Of a stretch of DNA of 64,000 nucleotides, positions 26,435-35,489 are shown piece after piece. Position 1 is the stretch's first letter. Every line of letters starts with the position of its first letter. The DNA is from a virus, in IMG/VR virus record IMGVR_UViG_3300047388_000292, positions 1 through 64,000 of that record. One strand, 5' to 3'. Made by a program: the position numbers and the translations under genes. Under the pieces are notes generated by a model. The model searched no databases and was not told the DNA's origin. It saw nothing but the letters and a program-made list of their open reading frames with translations.

Positions 26435-26566
26435 TTACTTCTTCTTGTCTTTACCCTTGCGCTTCTTTTTGACCGCCTGGAACATCTTCTTACAGAGAGA
26501 AGATTCGCGATCGAGTTCAGCTTCCTGATCTTCTTCCTGCTTCTGTATGTCCCATATCTTCTTCAT
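26435..26566 (-). CDS. Small lysine-rich protein, 43 aa
   Basis: Starts MKKIWDIQKQEEDQEAELDR and ends in a basic run KKKRKGKDKKK. The ATG directly follows the stop of the upstream gene and the TAA lies 2 bases before the tape measure ATG. This exact packing supports a real gene. Function unknown; basic tail suggests nucleic-acid or scaffold contact. Confidence 0.6.
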   Translation of the reverse strand: MKKIWDIQKQEEDQEAELDRESSLCKKMFQAVKKKRKGKDKKK

Positions 26567-26755
26567 CTATCGCATCCGATCCAGACACGGCCATCTGTGA
26601 ACCCACCTGGCGTCTCTGCCATATCCATCAACAACAATTCCCTTACCTCGCTGCCCACACACACAACAATTAGGTGCGTCTGCATTCCAAACAACTTGCA
26701 TGCCAATCGAGTAATTGAACGAAGTTGTCGTTGTGAGGGAGGGATAAATCTGCAT
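26567..26755 (-). CDS. Small cysteine-containing protein, 62 aa
   Basis: Has CCVCGQRGKGIVVDGYG and a C-terminal RWVHRWPCLDRMR, the pattern of a small zinc-finger fold. GGGAG lies 8 bases before the ATG. It sits between the tail chaperone and the tape measure genes. Function unknown. Confidence 0.6.
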   Translation of the reverse strand: MQIYPSLTTTTSFNYSIGMQVVWNADAPNCCVCGQRGKGIVVDGYGRDARWVHRWPCLDRMR

Positions 26756-26760
26756 TCAAA

Positions 26761-27240
26761 TCACTCCCAAGGATCTCCTGGATCATCCGGTAGCTCACGA
26801 ATCTGTTTCATCCCTGGAAGATCTGGCTGCGCATACTCAATCGATCTAGCCACTGCACGACGGCTAGCACGCATAAACGCGGTGTCTGCTACTTCATCAA
26901 TACGTTTGCGATCAGCTTCACTCATCGTTGCTTCTTCCTTCAGCCGGTCGTACATCTCCTCAACCTGTTCGAATACATCAGAGATGTTGATCTTCTCCGG
27001 ATCGAAGTCTTTGGTATATAGCGCACCGATGTGAGCGAGCCGTCGCTTGTCTATCTCCTCGGCAGCCTGACGACGCTTCCAAGCGTCCATTGCAGCTAGC
27101 ACACGTCGGTAGGGCCACTCGAGTAATTCCTCGATCGTCTCTGGATGTGATCCGCTGTACTCCTCGAGGAATTCGATCGCTGTCAGTCCTCTTCGGGCGG
27201 CTGGAGCCTCTTCCTCTCCGCTGCCAACCTCCGTGCCCAC
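26761..27240 (-). CDS. Tail assembly chaperone, frameshift extension
   Basis: The second frame of the tail chaperone pair. Helical (MYDRLKEEATMSEADRKRI), ending LPDDPGDPWE. Ribosomes that slip by -1 on the T7 run at 27258-27264 in the upstream gene enter this frame at SRATAQVGTEV and continue to 26761, giving a fusion that would prime the tape measure protein during tail assembly. A GTG at 27240 also opens the frame, but the overlap and slippery run favour the fusion. Confidence 0.75.
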   Translation of the reverse strand: MGTEVGSGEEEAPAARRGLTAIEFLEEYSGSHPETIEELLEWPYRRVLAAMDAWKRRQAAEEIDKRRLAHIGALYTKDFDPEKINISDVFEQVEEMYDRLKEEATMSEADRKRIDEVADTAFMRASRRAVARSIEYAQPDLPGMKQIRELPDDPGDPWE

Positions 27241-27974
27241 CTGCGCAGTCGCTCGCGAAAAAAACGTTCGAGCTCCTCGTAATTCTGATGGATGAAGACA
27301 TCCATCATCTCCTCGCCCTCATTCATTGAAAGCCCTCCCTCGTCCATTGGGCGACTCCAGATCTCTATAACCGCGAGACGCTCGCGTGGTGGAACTCGAA
27401 GCCAGATGCACTGAGCCTCAGCGAGAATCTCCGGAGCATAAGACGCAAGCTTTGCGAACCCGCGCACAAAAGAGTCAACGCCGGCGAAATCACCTTGAGT
27501 GAAGTCGATTGCCAACTTTCCACTGTCGTCAAAAGAGACCATGTCAGGAACAGACATAAGACTAGGAAGATCCTGGGTTGAGATCCCCTCGGGCCCGCTC
27601 ATAAGCTCGTCGAGCTTACGTCCGAGCAGCCCTGTGAACTGCATCATCGCGAGATACGAGAGCGGTTTCTGGACGTATGTCGCCTCGAATGGCTCCTCAA
27701 CATCGACGATCTGCCGTCCTTGGCGACGCTTGCCGTAAAGCATCCCTGAAACTTTCCACGCTCGCTCTGGGACTTCCTTGAGCACATCGTCGAGATCGGC
27801 ATTGGAGGCAGGAACATCATCAACTGGCTCATCGACGTCCTGCTCCTCAGCAAACGCTTCCAGAGCTTCGGTGTTGAGCGCTGAAGGACGCATTGACTCT
27901 TCCGATACCGGAACTTCCTGAATATCTTTGTCTTGGATCTCGGTAGTGCTCATGTCCATCTCCTCTTGGGTCAC
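27183..27974 (-). CDS. Tail assembly chaperone
   Basis: 263 residues. An acidic N-terminus leads into LYGKRRQGRQIVDVEEPFEA, then AMMQFTGLLGRKLDELM, VDSFVRGFAKLASYAPEILA and a C-terminal basic stretch. The position just upstream of the tape measure gene and the overlapping -1 frame identify it as the short (G-like) form. Its N-terminal residues before MSTTEIQ may be extra: a start at that Met is possible. Confidence 0.75.
   Translation of the reverse strand: MTQEEMDMSTTEIQDKDIQEVPVSEESMRPSALNTEALEAFAEEQDVDEPVDDVPASNADLDDVLKEVPERAWKVSGMLYGKRRQGRQIVDVEEPFEATYVQKPLSYLAMMQFTGLLGRKLDELMSGPEGISTQDLPSLMSVPDMVSFDDSGKLAIDFTQGDFAGVDSFVRGFAKLASYAPEILAEAQCIWLRVPPRERLAVIEIWSRPMDEGGLSMNEGEEMMDVFIHQNYEELERFFRERLRRWARRLAAERKRLQPPEED
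27258..27264 (-). other. Programmed -1 frameshift slippery site
   Basis: On the minus strand, CGT TTT TTT CGC provides seven T residues, a perfect T-TTT-TTT slippery heptamer, about 75 bases before the first-frame stop. The shift by -1 joins the two tail chaperone frames. Confidence 0.7.
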
Positions 27975-28510
27975 GCGAGGCTCTTTAGCTCTCGCTCAAA
28001 TATCTCGACGTCAGCGGGCAAAGCCGAGAACATCTCTTCATAGGTCCGACACCCGAACTCAGCGCCTTCCTGACCAGCAACGGAGTGTCGGAAGACTGTG
28101 TCTCCGAACATCCCCTCGAAACGCATCACCTTCCTCGTTGCGGGAGTGATCTGGTGTGGTTCCTCACCAAAGATCCCGGTCCCGCGGTCCTTGAAGATCG
28201 GATAGTCGGCCTGGTCGGAATCTCCAGACGTGAAGCTCCTACGACCAGAGTCGATCGGCGGGATCCCTACGGCGCCATGGATCATGTCGCCAGCAGAAAT
28301 GACCGGGTGACGACCAACGTGCTCCTCGAGGTCCCCTGTGGTCCCGTAGTCGCCCGTGATCGACTCGGCGACGTTCACCCGCAACAGACCCTCACCCTGC
28401 TCGGTCACGCGGTCTACAAGGCGCTCGAGCAACGCATGAACCGCCAGCGCCGTGAGGGCGTCGGTGTTCGACTCAATTCGAACTACGAGATCTGCTAGGG
28501 CGTCGTCCAC
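27971..28510 (-). CDS. HK97 gp10-like tail completion protein
   Basis: 179 residues. Has AVHALLERLVDRVTEQGE early, then YPIFKDRGTGIFGEEPH and TRKVMRFEG, the pattern of gp10-like neck/tail-completion proteins. The start is a GTG at 28510 with no clear ribosome site. The end overlaps the tail chaperone start (ATGA). Confidence 0.6.
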   Translation of the reverse strand: MDDALADLVVRIESNTDALTALAVHALLERLVDRVTEQGEGLLRVNVAESITGDYGTTGDLEEHVGRHPVISAGDMIHGAVGIPPIDSGRRSFTSGDSDQADYPIFKDRGTGIFGEEPHQITPATRKVMRFEGMFGDTVFRHSVAGQEGAEFGCRTYEEMFSALPADVEIFERELKSLA

Positions 28511-28583
28511 GGGCGGGTACAGTCGAATAGACCTATCCGCACGGGGGCGCCTGCGCCTTCCACCCGATGCTTGTCCTACAGAC

Positions 28584-28607
28584 TAGCGCTTCTCACGCAA
28601 AGCGCTA
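28584..28607 (-). terminator. Stem-loop at the end of the 28605 gene
   Basis: TAGCGCTT and AAGCGCTA form an 8-bp stem with an 8-base loop, overlapping the stop codon of the gene ending at 28605. There is no U-run, so it may be a weak terminator or a processing site. Confidence 0.4.
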
Positions 28608-29129
28608 ATTGCCCATAACATTTGCGATGCACTGCTCGCGCCACGCCAGGTAGCCGTTCGGATCCGGGTCGCGGAGCACATCCCCGAACTTCGCCATCAG
28701 CCAGTGCTGGAACGGGTACTCGTGCTCAGGGCCGAGGTTGAAGTCTTTCAGCAAGATGGGGACGGCATGCCGCACGGTGACGTAAAGCGGTCCAACGACC
28801 TCGCCGTCCTGGTCGGCGGACTTGGTGATCTCCTCCCGCATCATCCGGTTCAGCTTACGAACCTGCGCCTCCCGCGGGCTCGGATCATGCCACTGACGGC
28901 GCCGGTCTCTCGCCGTTGACCGCGCAGGATGGCGGTGTTGACGCTTTTGCTGAACGCGACGCTCCCTGCGATTTGCCCGCTCTGCGGGTCCGGTCGCACT
29001 GGCAAGGAGCTTCACGACCGCCCGAGCCCTGTTCGGCGCTTCATCCTTCAGACGGCGAAGCAGATCCTCATACTGCGCACGAGTGACCGTGACATCTGTC
29101 TTATATGGGTTCCTCTCCTGCTTCGGCAT
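28605..29129 (-). CDS. Hypothetical basic protein, 174 aa
   Basis: Very basic middle (RANRRERRVQQKRQHRHPAR) and a C-terminal domain (PEHEYPFQHWLMAKFGDV, LAWREQCIANVMGN). Unknown family; its place in the tail block suggests an assembly role. Starts just after the spike gene stop. Confidence 0.6.
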   Translation of the reverse strand: MPKQERNPYKTDVTVTRAQYEDLLRRLKDEAPNRARAVVKLLASATGPAERANRRERRVQQKRQHRHPARSTARDRRRQWHDPSPREAQVRKLNRMMREEITKSADQDGEVVGPLYVTVRHAVPILLKDFNLGPEHEYPFQHWLMAKFGDVLRDPDPNGYLAWREQCIANVMGN

Positions 29130-32100
29130 TTACGAGAGGACCTCGATGATCACATACCCTGAACCGCCGTTACCGCCGTTGCCGCCTGCCCCTGGTGCCC
29201 CACCGTTCCACGCACCACCACCACCGCCGCCGCCGCCACCACCTGTGTTCGCCGATGCGCTTGCTCCATTCCCCCCGGCTGCCGTGCCAGACCCACCAGC
29301 TCCAACGCTTCCTACCGCTGCCGAAAGGCTGCCTGCGCCTCCGCCTAGTCCGCCCAGGGTGGCGCTGGTCGGGCCTCCACCTCCACCACCGCTGCCGGTC
29401 TGGCCGAACGGATCACCGCTACCGTCGCCAATGGTCGAGCTGGCGTAGCCGCCTTGTCCGGCTGACGGCTGGCTACTCGCTGCGCCAGTCCCTCCACCTT
29501 GAGCGCCCCAAAGGCGCGAGTTGACGAGGCCAGAGCTATTGGCACCGCCCCCCGCCCCGGGGCCACCGCCGTAAGCTCGTACCGTTGTGGCTCCGATCGC
29601 GACCGTGGTCGCGGAGCCGCCGTTTCCTGGGCTGCCCGCGCTACCAGAGGCTCCTCCGCCGGTCCCTCCGCCCGCTCCTGCGCCTGTGCCACCTGCGCCG
29701 ATGGTTACATTTGCCGTTGTCGCTGAGCCTACCGGCACGATTTGCGACACAAATGTCCCGGAGCAGCCGCCGGATCCGCCGACTTGTGTGGCAGTGCCGC
29801 CTGAGACGCCACCTCCGGCACCCTGCCCGCCGCCGCCTATGGCGGTAACACGTACCAGGGTCGCGCCTGCGGGTAATGGCCAGGATCCGTTCGAGGCCGT
29901 GAGCAGGAAGACGTCGCCGCCCGCGTGCGTGTCATCGACGTTCCCGCGAGCGAACCGGAACGTGCCCTGAGAAGCGCTGGCCGTGTAGCCGTGAAACTCA
30001 CAGTTGACCATTGCCACGGTGCTGTTGCTGGTCACGTCTGTCCTGACCCCGCATTGCATAGTGTGGACTGCGCGGTCGTCCACGGCGACGCACGATTCCA
30101 TCTTGTTCGTTACCCCGCTCATGGCGACCCAGTAGTAACCGTAGTAACCCGTGACACCATCGTCTGCGCAGTTGTAGACACGGCAGTGGGCTAACGTTAT
30201 GTCATTGTTGCCCTGGATCCAGATGCCGTGGCCGCCCGACCATTCCGACACTAGGTGGTGAATATCCAACCATCCGCAGTATTGGATCAGCACAAGGCTC
30301 TGCGTGTTAGTCGCACCACCGTCCTGGTAGACGCGGTTGTGCGCGAAAGTGCTGTGAATCACCTGCGAGAGATACAGCGAGTAGTTGCCTGGCGCGGTTG
30401 ACGTGCAATGGATGGTGTTATGCGACGCGTCAACATGCCGCCACGGCAATCCCAAAGTGATCGTGACGGTACCGCTGGCGGTCGCATTGAGACTCATCGT
30501 CCATGTGGCGGTCGTCGCCCCCGATACGAGATATGACCCTTGGGCGATGCCGGTGCCAATGAGCTGCGCGTAAGTCATGTTCACGCTCTGCGTGCCGGTG
30601 ATGCTGGTGATAGTCGGCGAGCCGTTCGTCGTCGTGCCGGTCACAGTTACGGTACCGGAGGTGATGACAAAAGCCAACTGTTGCGCGGTGATCACGTTGC
30701 CGATCACTTCGACCTCGCTCGCGGCTAAGCCCAGGCCGCGGCCGTTGCTCGTCGTTGAATCGAGGATGTTGCCCTGAATGATTATCTTGCGGCCGAACCA
30801 CGGGTCGAGCTGGGTGGCGCCCGCGAACCCACCGATGAACATTGCGTAGGAGCCGATGCCGACGCAGTTGTTGACGCAGATGTTGTTTGCAACGATGAAC
30901 TGCGAGTATTCGGTCGCGGCGGTGGTGGAAAGCTCGAATTGGATCGCAGCACTGCCGCCGGTTCCGGTCACGGAGCAGTTGTTGCCGATGATCTCCCCTC
31001 GCACCTCGGTGGTGCTCACCGACCCCGTGGTGACAAAGGTGATGCACTCGGTCGCGCAGTTCTCAATGTAGTTGCCGATGGCGTAGCAATGTTGCATGTG
31101 AAGCCCGACAGTGGCGCGCGCCCCGAAAGCAATCGCGTTGTTCTCCGCAACAGTGCAGATCACGCCGGTGAACCGGCAGTACAGAGCGTGCGCCCGAGTA
31201 CAGTTCTCCAGCTCAAGTACCGCAGCGGTCCAGTTCGACACCTGCACCTCGGCGACGAAGATGTCGGAGTTCTGGTTGGCTGAACTGCACCAGATGACCG
31301 CATGCTGCTGTGTTCCGGTTTCGAGCTGGGTGCCGGGGAAGGTGCCTCCGCGCAGGCCCCAGTTTGACACGCCAGCCTGCGGAACCTGGCCACCCCATAC
31401 GCCACCGTAGCCTGCTTTGAATTTCATGTGGACCGTGACGCCCCGCAGATCCCAGGCCACGTTCGACTTTGGCACAAGACCACCAACGATGTACTGGGCG
31501 CCGATGACCCCTATGATCGTCCCGCCGCCATGCGCAGACACGGCATCCTCGGCCGCTTGCCACGCCGCAGTGTCGTCCGTTCCAAATTTCACAGTCGCGC
31601 CACTCGCGACGGTCGTGCTGGCGTTCGCTGGCGTGCCGCCGCCTTGAGTCGTGACGAGGCTCGCGACGTTCCCGGCGACGGTGCTGATGTACCCGTACAG
31701 CATTCCTCCGGCCGTGCCAGCGCCTACAACCATGACGTACTGGCCTGCGTTCGCGGCAGTCGTCCAACCTGCGGTAGCTGACGAGACGGTGTTGGTGCCC
31801 GACGTGATCGCGCCGTCCGCGACGACCTTGGCGTCTCCCTTCGCGTTCCACGGAGCTTGAGCAACAGAGACGATCTCGCGTAACGCCGGAGCGGTGATCG
31901 TGCTCGACCCCATAACCTGGGTACGGCCAAACGCATCGGTCCCGCTCGCGGTCACCGCCGAGGATGGAAGCTGCGGCGTCCAGTTCACGAACGTCGTGTC
32001 GGTCGCCGGGTCATGCCCGATGTTGCCGTTGGCGTTGGAGGTGTAAAGCGCGCCGCTACGGGACACCCACGCGCCCTGGGCGTAGGTTGTGCCGACTAGC

Positions 32101-32450
32101 CAGGGAACGATCGTGCCGGTGGGACCGGGCGGGCCGGATAGCCCGGTCGGTCCTTGTGGTCCGAAAGCGGTCGAAAGTTCAAGCCCAGTTCCTGAACTGA
32201 TTACAAATGCATCATCAGCAGGATTGCCGGTGAGAATTGCAGCTCTAGGACCAGTAGGTCCAGCTAATGCCGCTACAACTATGCCGGGCTGGAGATTTAG
32301 TCCATCTCCTACAGCAGCTTGATACTCGGCCGGGAGGAAATACCCCCACTGTCCAAGAGCTACAACACCTTGCGATGTTTGAATTGCAGCAGTGTTGCTC
32401 CTCGTCGGGTCAAGTAGACCTACGAAGGTATATATGGAACCGGCTGGCAC
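29130..32450 (-). CDS. Large spike-like tail protein
   Basis: 1106 residues. In order: an N-terminal attachment part (QGVVALGQWGYFLPAEYQAAVGDGLNLQPG), a short collagen-like run (GPQGPTGLSGPPGPTG, about 95-110), a carbohydrate-binding-like segment (AQGAWVSRSGALYTSNANGN), a central right-handed beta-helix of pectate-lyase type (HGGGTIIGVIGAQYIVGGLV, VIGNVITAQQLAFVITSG), and a glycine-rich C-terminal domain (about 860-1106). It probably binds or digests a surface glycan. The start is GTG at 32450. Nucleotides below about 32.1 kb are GC-richer than those above. Confidence 0.75.
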   Translation of the reverse strand: MPAGSIYTFVGLLDPTRSNTAAIQTSQGVVALGQWGYFLPAEYQAAVGDGLNLQPGIVVAALAGPTGPRAAILTGNPADDAFVISSGTGLELSTAFGPQGPTGLSGPPGPTGTIVPWLVGTTYAQGAWVSRSGALYTSNANGNIGHDPATDTTFVNWTPQLPSSAVTASGTDAFGRTQVMGSSTITAPALREIVSVAQAPWNAKGDAKVVADGAITSGTNTVSSATAGWTTAANAGQYVMVVGAGTAGGMLYGYISTVAGNVASLVTTQGGGTPANASTTVASGATVKFGTDDTAAWQAAEDAVSAHGGGTIIGVIGAQYIVGGLVPKSNVAWDLRGVTVHMKFKAGYGGVWGGQVPQAGVSNWGLRGGTFPGTQLETGTQQHAVIWCSSANQNSDIFVAEVQVSNWTAAVLELENCTRAHALYCRFTGVICTVAENNAIAFGARATVGLHMQHCYAIGNYIENCATECITFVTTGSVSTTEVRGEIIGNNCSVTGTGGSAAIQFELSTTAATEYSQFIVANNICVNNCVGIGSYAMFIGGFAGATQLDPWFGRKIIIQGNILDSTTSNGRGLGLAASEVEVIGNVITAQQLAFVITSGTVTVTGTTTNGSPTITSITGTQSVNMTYAQLIGTGIAQGSYLVSGATTATWTMSLNATASGTVTITLGLPWRHVDASHNTIHCTSTAPGNYSLYLSQVIHSTFAHNRVYQDGGATNTQSLVLIQYCGWLDIHHLVSEWSGGHGIWIQGNNDITLAHCRVYNCADDGVTGYYGYYWVAMSGVTNKMESCVAVDDRAVHTMQCGVRTDVTSNSTVAMVNCEFHGYTASASQGTFRFARGNVDDTHAGGDVFLLTASNGSWPLPAGATLVRVTAIGGGGQGAGGGVSGGTATQVGGSGGCSGTFVSQIVPVGSATTANVTIGAGGTGAGAGGGTGGGASGSAGSPGNGGSATTVAIGATTVRAYGGGPGAGGGANSSGLVNSRLWGAQGGGTGAASSQPSAGQGGYASSTIGDGSGDPFGQTGSGGGGGGPTSATLGGLGGGAGSLSAAVGSVGAGGSGTAAGGNGASASANTGGGGGGGGGGAWNGGAPGAGGNGGNGGSGYVIIEVLS

Positions 32451-32462
32451 CGGCAGTCCAAA

Positions 32463-33452
32463 CTACGCGTACAGTTGCTCGACCCGCTCGCCGAATCGAG
32501 CATTCGGATCAGCGATGTTTGGGTCAGCGAAAGCACGGAAGACCTGTGGCAGCGTCTGTTGAGCACCGGTCTTGTCGAACGTCAGCCTAGATGCCTGCGG
32601 AGACCTCGTCACGATGCGGAAGAGGTGCGCGACAATACGCCCAGAAGAAGTCCCGATAGTCTTCTGCGCGATAACGGCTAGACGTCGCTGCGTGTAGAAG
32701 AGTGGCCCTCCCATAGGCAGATGGCGCTCGTTAGGAGACTGGGTTACGTCTGTGGTGATCGCTCCGCCTTCCCACGCGAGCTGAATGTTCTCGAGCGTGG
32801 TTTCGGCGAGTTGTGTAGTAACTGTCATCTCCCAGTTGTCAGGCAACGCAGTGATTGCCGTCAAGATCTGGTCAACGTCGATCATCGTCTCAGTGTTGTT
32901 CCGGTCGACGTGAACTCCAGCTTTCGTTGATCCGAGTTCAGTCCACGGAGCAACTGGATCAAATAATCCAAAGCCTGGTGTCGTGCGCACAATATTGACC
33001 AGAGGAGTCGTGCCGCCGGTCAGAGCCTGCAGAGAAGATGGAGCCTGAATCAGAGGCTGCGCAGTCAGCGCATTGTGCCCGGCGAATGTGACAACCATCG
33101 GAGTAGCGGGGAACGGTCCACCTGTAACCGTCACGCTGCTCGCGCCGTCCGGGTTGATCGACGCAAGAGCATTCAGAGCCGTCTGGACCTGCGTAGAAGT
33201 CGCACCAAACGGGATGTTCGCCGTAGCCAACGAGTTGAACGCAAGGACAAAGTTGCCACCTGACGGAGTCCCCGTCATCGTGATCGTCTGGACCTCAGTG
33301 GTATATGTCGAAGCGACGGTGTTCAGGTTGACGACCGACGTGAGATTGCCCGGATAGGCGGCGGTAATCGGAGCAATGAGGAGTCGTGCAGGGGCGCGAA
33401 TAAATCCGTCGCCGATAGGACTAACCCGCTGAAATGCGCCGGCAAGAGCCAT
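32463..33452 (-). CDS. Major tail tube protein with Ig-like insert
   Basis: 329 residues. The N-terminal ring part begins MALAGAFQRVSPIGDGFIRA, and the end (FRAFADPNIADPNARFGERV) matches actinophage tail tubes. Residues about 55-165 carry an Ig-like insert: MTGTPSGGNFVLAFNSLATA, then ASSVTVTGGPFPATPMVVTF and TGGTTPLVNIVRTTPG. The same module occurs in the head protein at 44428-45204. The insert is expected to project from the tube. Confidence 0.75.
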   Translation of the reverse strand: MALAGAFQRVSPIGDGFIRAPARLLIAPITAAYPGNLTSVVNLNTVASTYTTEVQTITMTGTPSGGNFVLAFNSLATANIPFGATSTQVQTALNALASINPDGASSVTVTGGPFPATPMVVTFAGHNALTAQPLIQAPSSLQALTGGTTPLVNIVRTTPGFGLFDPVAPWTELGSTKAGVHVDRNNTETMIDVDQILTAITALPDNWEMTVTTQLAETTLENIQLAWEGGAITTDVTQSPNERHLPMGGPLFYTQRRLAVIAQKTIGTSSGRIVAHLFRIVTRSPQASRLTFDKTGAQQTLPQVFRAFADPNIADPNARFGERVEQLYA

Positions 33453-33461
33453 CTATCGCTC

Positions 33462-33797
33462 CTAGTCGCTCGGTTGGGTAGGGGCGGACGGCTGTGACGA
33501 AGACGGAGACCCTAAAACAGAAGGAGGAGAAATGATCGCTGTCTGACCGCGATCTAGTTCGTCTGATTCATCTGAACCATCCGTCTTATCTAGCTCATCT
33601 GCTTCGTCTGAACCCTCTGACTCGACCTCAACCTCATAATGAGATGAGATCTGACGAAGTTCGTCGCCAGAGATCTCCATGAAATCAGGATTGCCACGAA
33701 CCAAGAGACGTTCCCTGCCTTCATCGTCCGGATTCAGGCGGATGTACTCAGTATTGTCACTTGGCGATGCGCCACCGATGAATCTAACCAGTGGCAC
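33462..33797 (-). CDS. Acidic hypothetical protein, 111 aa
   Basis: N-terminal 50 residues are ordered (MPLVRFIGGASPSDNTEYI), then a long acidic Ser/Asp/Glu-rich tail (DEADELDKTDGSDESDELD). Typical of a small head-tail or tail-associated protein, but no family recognised. GTG start with GAGGA 6 bases upstream. Confidence 0.6.
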   Translation of the reverse strand: MPLVRFIGGASPSDNTEYIRLNPDDEGRERLLVRGNPDFMEISGDELRQISSHYEVEVESEGSDEADELDKTDGSDESDELDRGQTAIISPPSVLGSPSSSQPSAPTQPSD

Positions 33798-33859
33798 TAA
33801 TGGTCCTCGCGGCCTTCACGGTAACTAGAAACGCTACGTGCGCGTGACTACTACGGCCT

Positions 33860-33886
33860 ATGGGTATTTTTACCCAGCGACTACTT
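33860..33886 (-). promoter_or_regulatory. 27-bp repeated element, copy 1
   Basis: Differs at two positions from the copy at 49479-49505. The core is an inverted repeat TGGGTA-4-TACCCA. It follows the stop of the gene at 33885-34571 and precedes the tail block. Candidate late promoter, operator or terminator. Confidence 0.55.
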
Positions 33887-34571
33887 AGTAGCTAGCCAAC
33901 TGCACCGTGTAGCGAAGTCTTCTACCCATATATATCCAGTAGGGACCAGTTCGCTCACGATTATCTCCGGGAAGCGCAAATGGAAGTCCAGAGTTTTTAG
34001 TTGGCGGTCTCTGAAGAGTTTGTACGCGGCCACCAAAAGTGGGATCTCGACGTATGCACATATGAACGGCAGCAGACAATAGATGGACCTGCCGGTTCAC
34101 TTCTCCCTCGGCGTCGATCCCTGGTTGCCGACGCAGATCATCTTGATTCACAGGCCCTGCCTTACAGAGAATCTCGAGAGAAAGCTGGCAGTCGAGAGTG
34201 TCAAACTGATCAGCATCTGCTCCACGCGATGGTCCTACAACAGCGCATCGAGATGTGACCGAAGGCCAGAAGTCAGATGAAGACTGCATCAACGATGGAC
34301 GCGCACCAATAAAAAAGTTCTGTGGTGCAATGCGCTCTATGTGAACACCAACCGCTTGATACTTGACGCCGGCGGACCCGAGAGCCTGTGCGTATACCTG
34401 ATCCCGCTGCGTCCAAATTGTCTCTTGGCGTTTGCACTCATCCTCAAGATGAAGAACAACCTGCATCAACGCCGCACGCTCGATTACATACGCCTCGTCC
34501 CCGTGGACCGGAAACAGATGATCCGCATTTCCTCCTCCAGGCTGAACACTACTCGGAAAAACGCTCATCAA
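33885..34571 (-). CDS. Head-to-tail connector-type protein, 228 aa
   Basis: Unknown family by sequence. ERAALMQVVLHLEDECKRQE suggests a helix; VGVHIERIAPQNFFIGARP and ILCKAGPVNQDDLRRQPGID are strand-rich. Its place just before the tail tube and after the 34578 gene suggests a head-closure or tail-terminator protein. The 27-bp element begins at its stop. Confidence 0.55.
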   Translation of the reverse strand: MMSVFPSSVQPGGGNADHLFPVHGDEAYVIERAALMQVVLHLEDECKRQETIWTQRDQVYAQALGSAGVKYQAVGVHIERIAPQNFFIGARPSLMQSSSDFWPSVTSRCAVVGPSRGADADQFDTLDCQLSLEILCKAGPVNQDDLRRQPGIDAEGEVNRQVHLLSAAVHMCIRRDPTFGGRVQTLQRPPTKNSGLPFALPGDNRERTGPYWIYMGRRLRYTVQLASY

Positions 34572-34577
34572 GCACTC

Positions 34578-35489
34578 TTACGGGAAAGGCCACGGTCCAG
34601 TCAACATTCCCCACCCTCTTCCGCCTGTCATGAGACCCTCAGTACGAAGAGGATTCCTTGTCACATACCCAGGATCGAGCAATCCGCTGAGAGTCGACGC
34701 CGGCAATGGTGTTACGGTGCGCATCGCCAGTCCGGGCTGGATCACCATCAGGTCGCGCCACTCCTGCGTGAGCTCGCGAACTAACCGCGGAGCAAGCTCT
34801 TTCAGCGACGCGATCATGTCCGGATAGGACGTGACCTCAGAGGTCTGCGTCGAGCTTGCTGTCTTCCACTGACGAGACCAGAACTCGATAGCCGGATTGA
34901 TGAGTTGGAGCGCAAGCCGCTTGGACAGATAATCGAGGAAGACAATCCCAAGCCCTGATTCGGAGTCCGGGGAGACCGTTGTCCCGAGCACGCGCCACTT
35001 GATCACCTCGGCCTGCTGCTGCAACCACAGGTCACCGAATCGCTCGTCTTTGCGCAACGCCGACAAAGTCAGCGGCATATGCGCTGTGACGCCCATGACG
35101 ATCATCCCAATCTGAGACCCAACTCCGGGTCCGTGATCTCCAATGTAGATCGGGAATTCCGGGGAATCCTTCGGCCCAAAACCAGGCAGAACGAACTGCC
35201 ACCAGGCCATGAAATCGCCTTCTCCAAGGGACGATATATCGGTAGTCAGCCAGTCATGGCGTACGTTGTTCCCGTCCTGATCAGTTGGATAGATCGTGAT
35301 TGCATTCGGTACTGATGGATTGATGACGGGGGCTCTCGAGATAAGTGGACGTACAAAGATCGACACAGTCGCCCCCGGAACCATTGCAATCACCTGACCG
35401 TTCAGAATGATCGAGTCGTAGATGCTTCCAGGTGCATCAATTGGAACAAAGACCGGCGTGCGTTGAGAGGGGATAGTACCCGGGCTCAT
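34578..35489 (-). CDS. Head-tail adaptor-type protein, 303 aa
   Basis: The N-terminal half is strand-rich (GATVSIFVRPLISRAPVINP, TIYPTDQDGNNVRHDW), with a pattern seen in phage neck proteins. The C-terminal half is helical (YLSKRLALQLINPAIEFW, MIASLKELAPRLVRELTQEW). Function inferred from position and alpha/beta layout. Confidence 0.5.
   Translation of the reverse strand: MSPGTIPSQRTPVFVPIDAPGSIYDSIILNGQVIAMVPGATVSIFVRPLISRAPVINPSVPNAITIYPTDQDGNNVRHDWLTTDISSLGEGDFMAWWQFVLPGFGPKDSPEFPIYIGDHGPGVGSQIGMIVMGVTAHMPLTLSALRKDERFGDLWLQQQAEVIKWRVLGTTVSPDSESGLGIVFLDYLSKRLALQLINPAIEFWSRQWKTASSTQTSEVTSYPDMIASLKELAPRLVRELTQEWRDLMVIQPGLAMRTVTPLPASTLSGLLDPGYVTRNPLRTEGLMTGGRGWGMLTGPWPFP

Noticed and set aside
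26978-27301. 107-codon minus-strand frame at the chaperone overlap
   Set aside because: It is the third frame across the frameshift region; Ser/Arg-rich and without a ribosome site.
33798-33884. Possible tRNA or small RNA
   Set aside because: The inverted repeat is short and no cloverleaf or TPsiC-type arm is visible; no tRNA seen elsewhere either.
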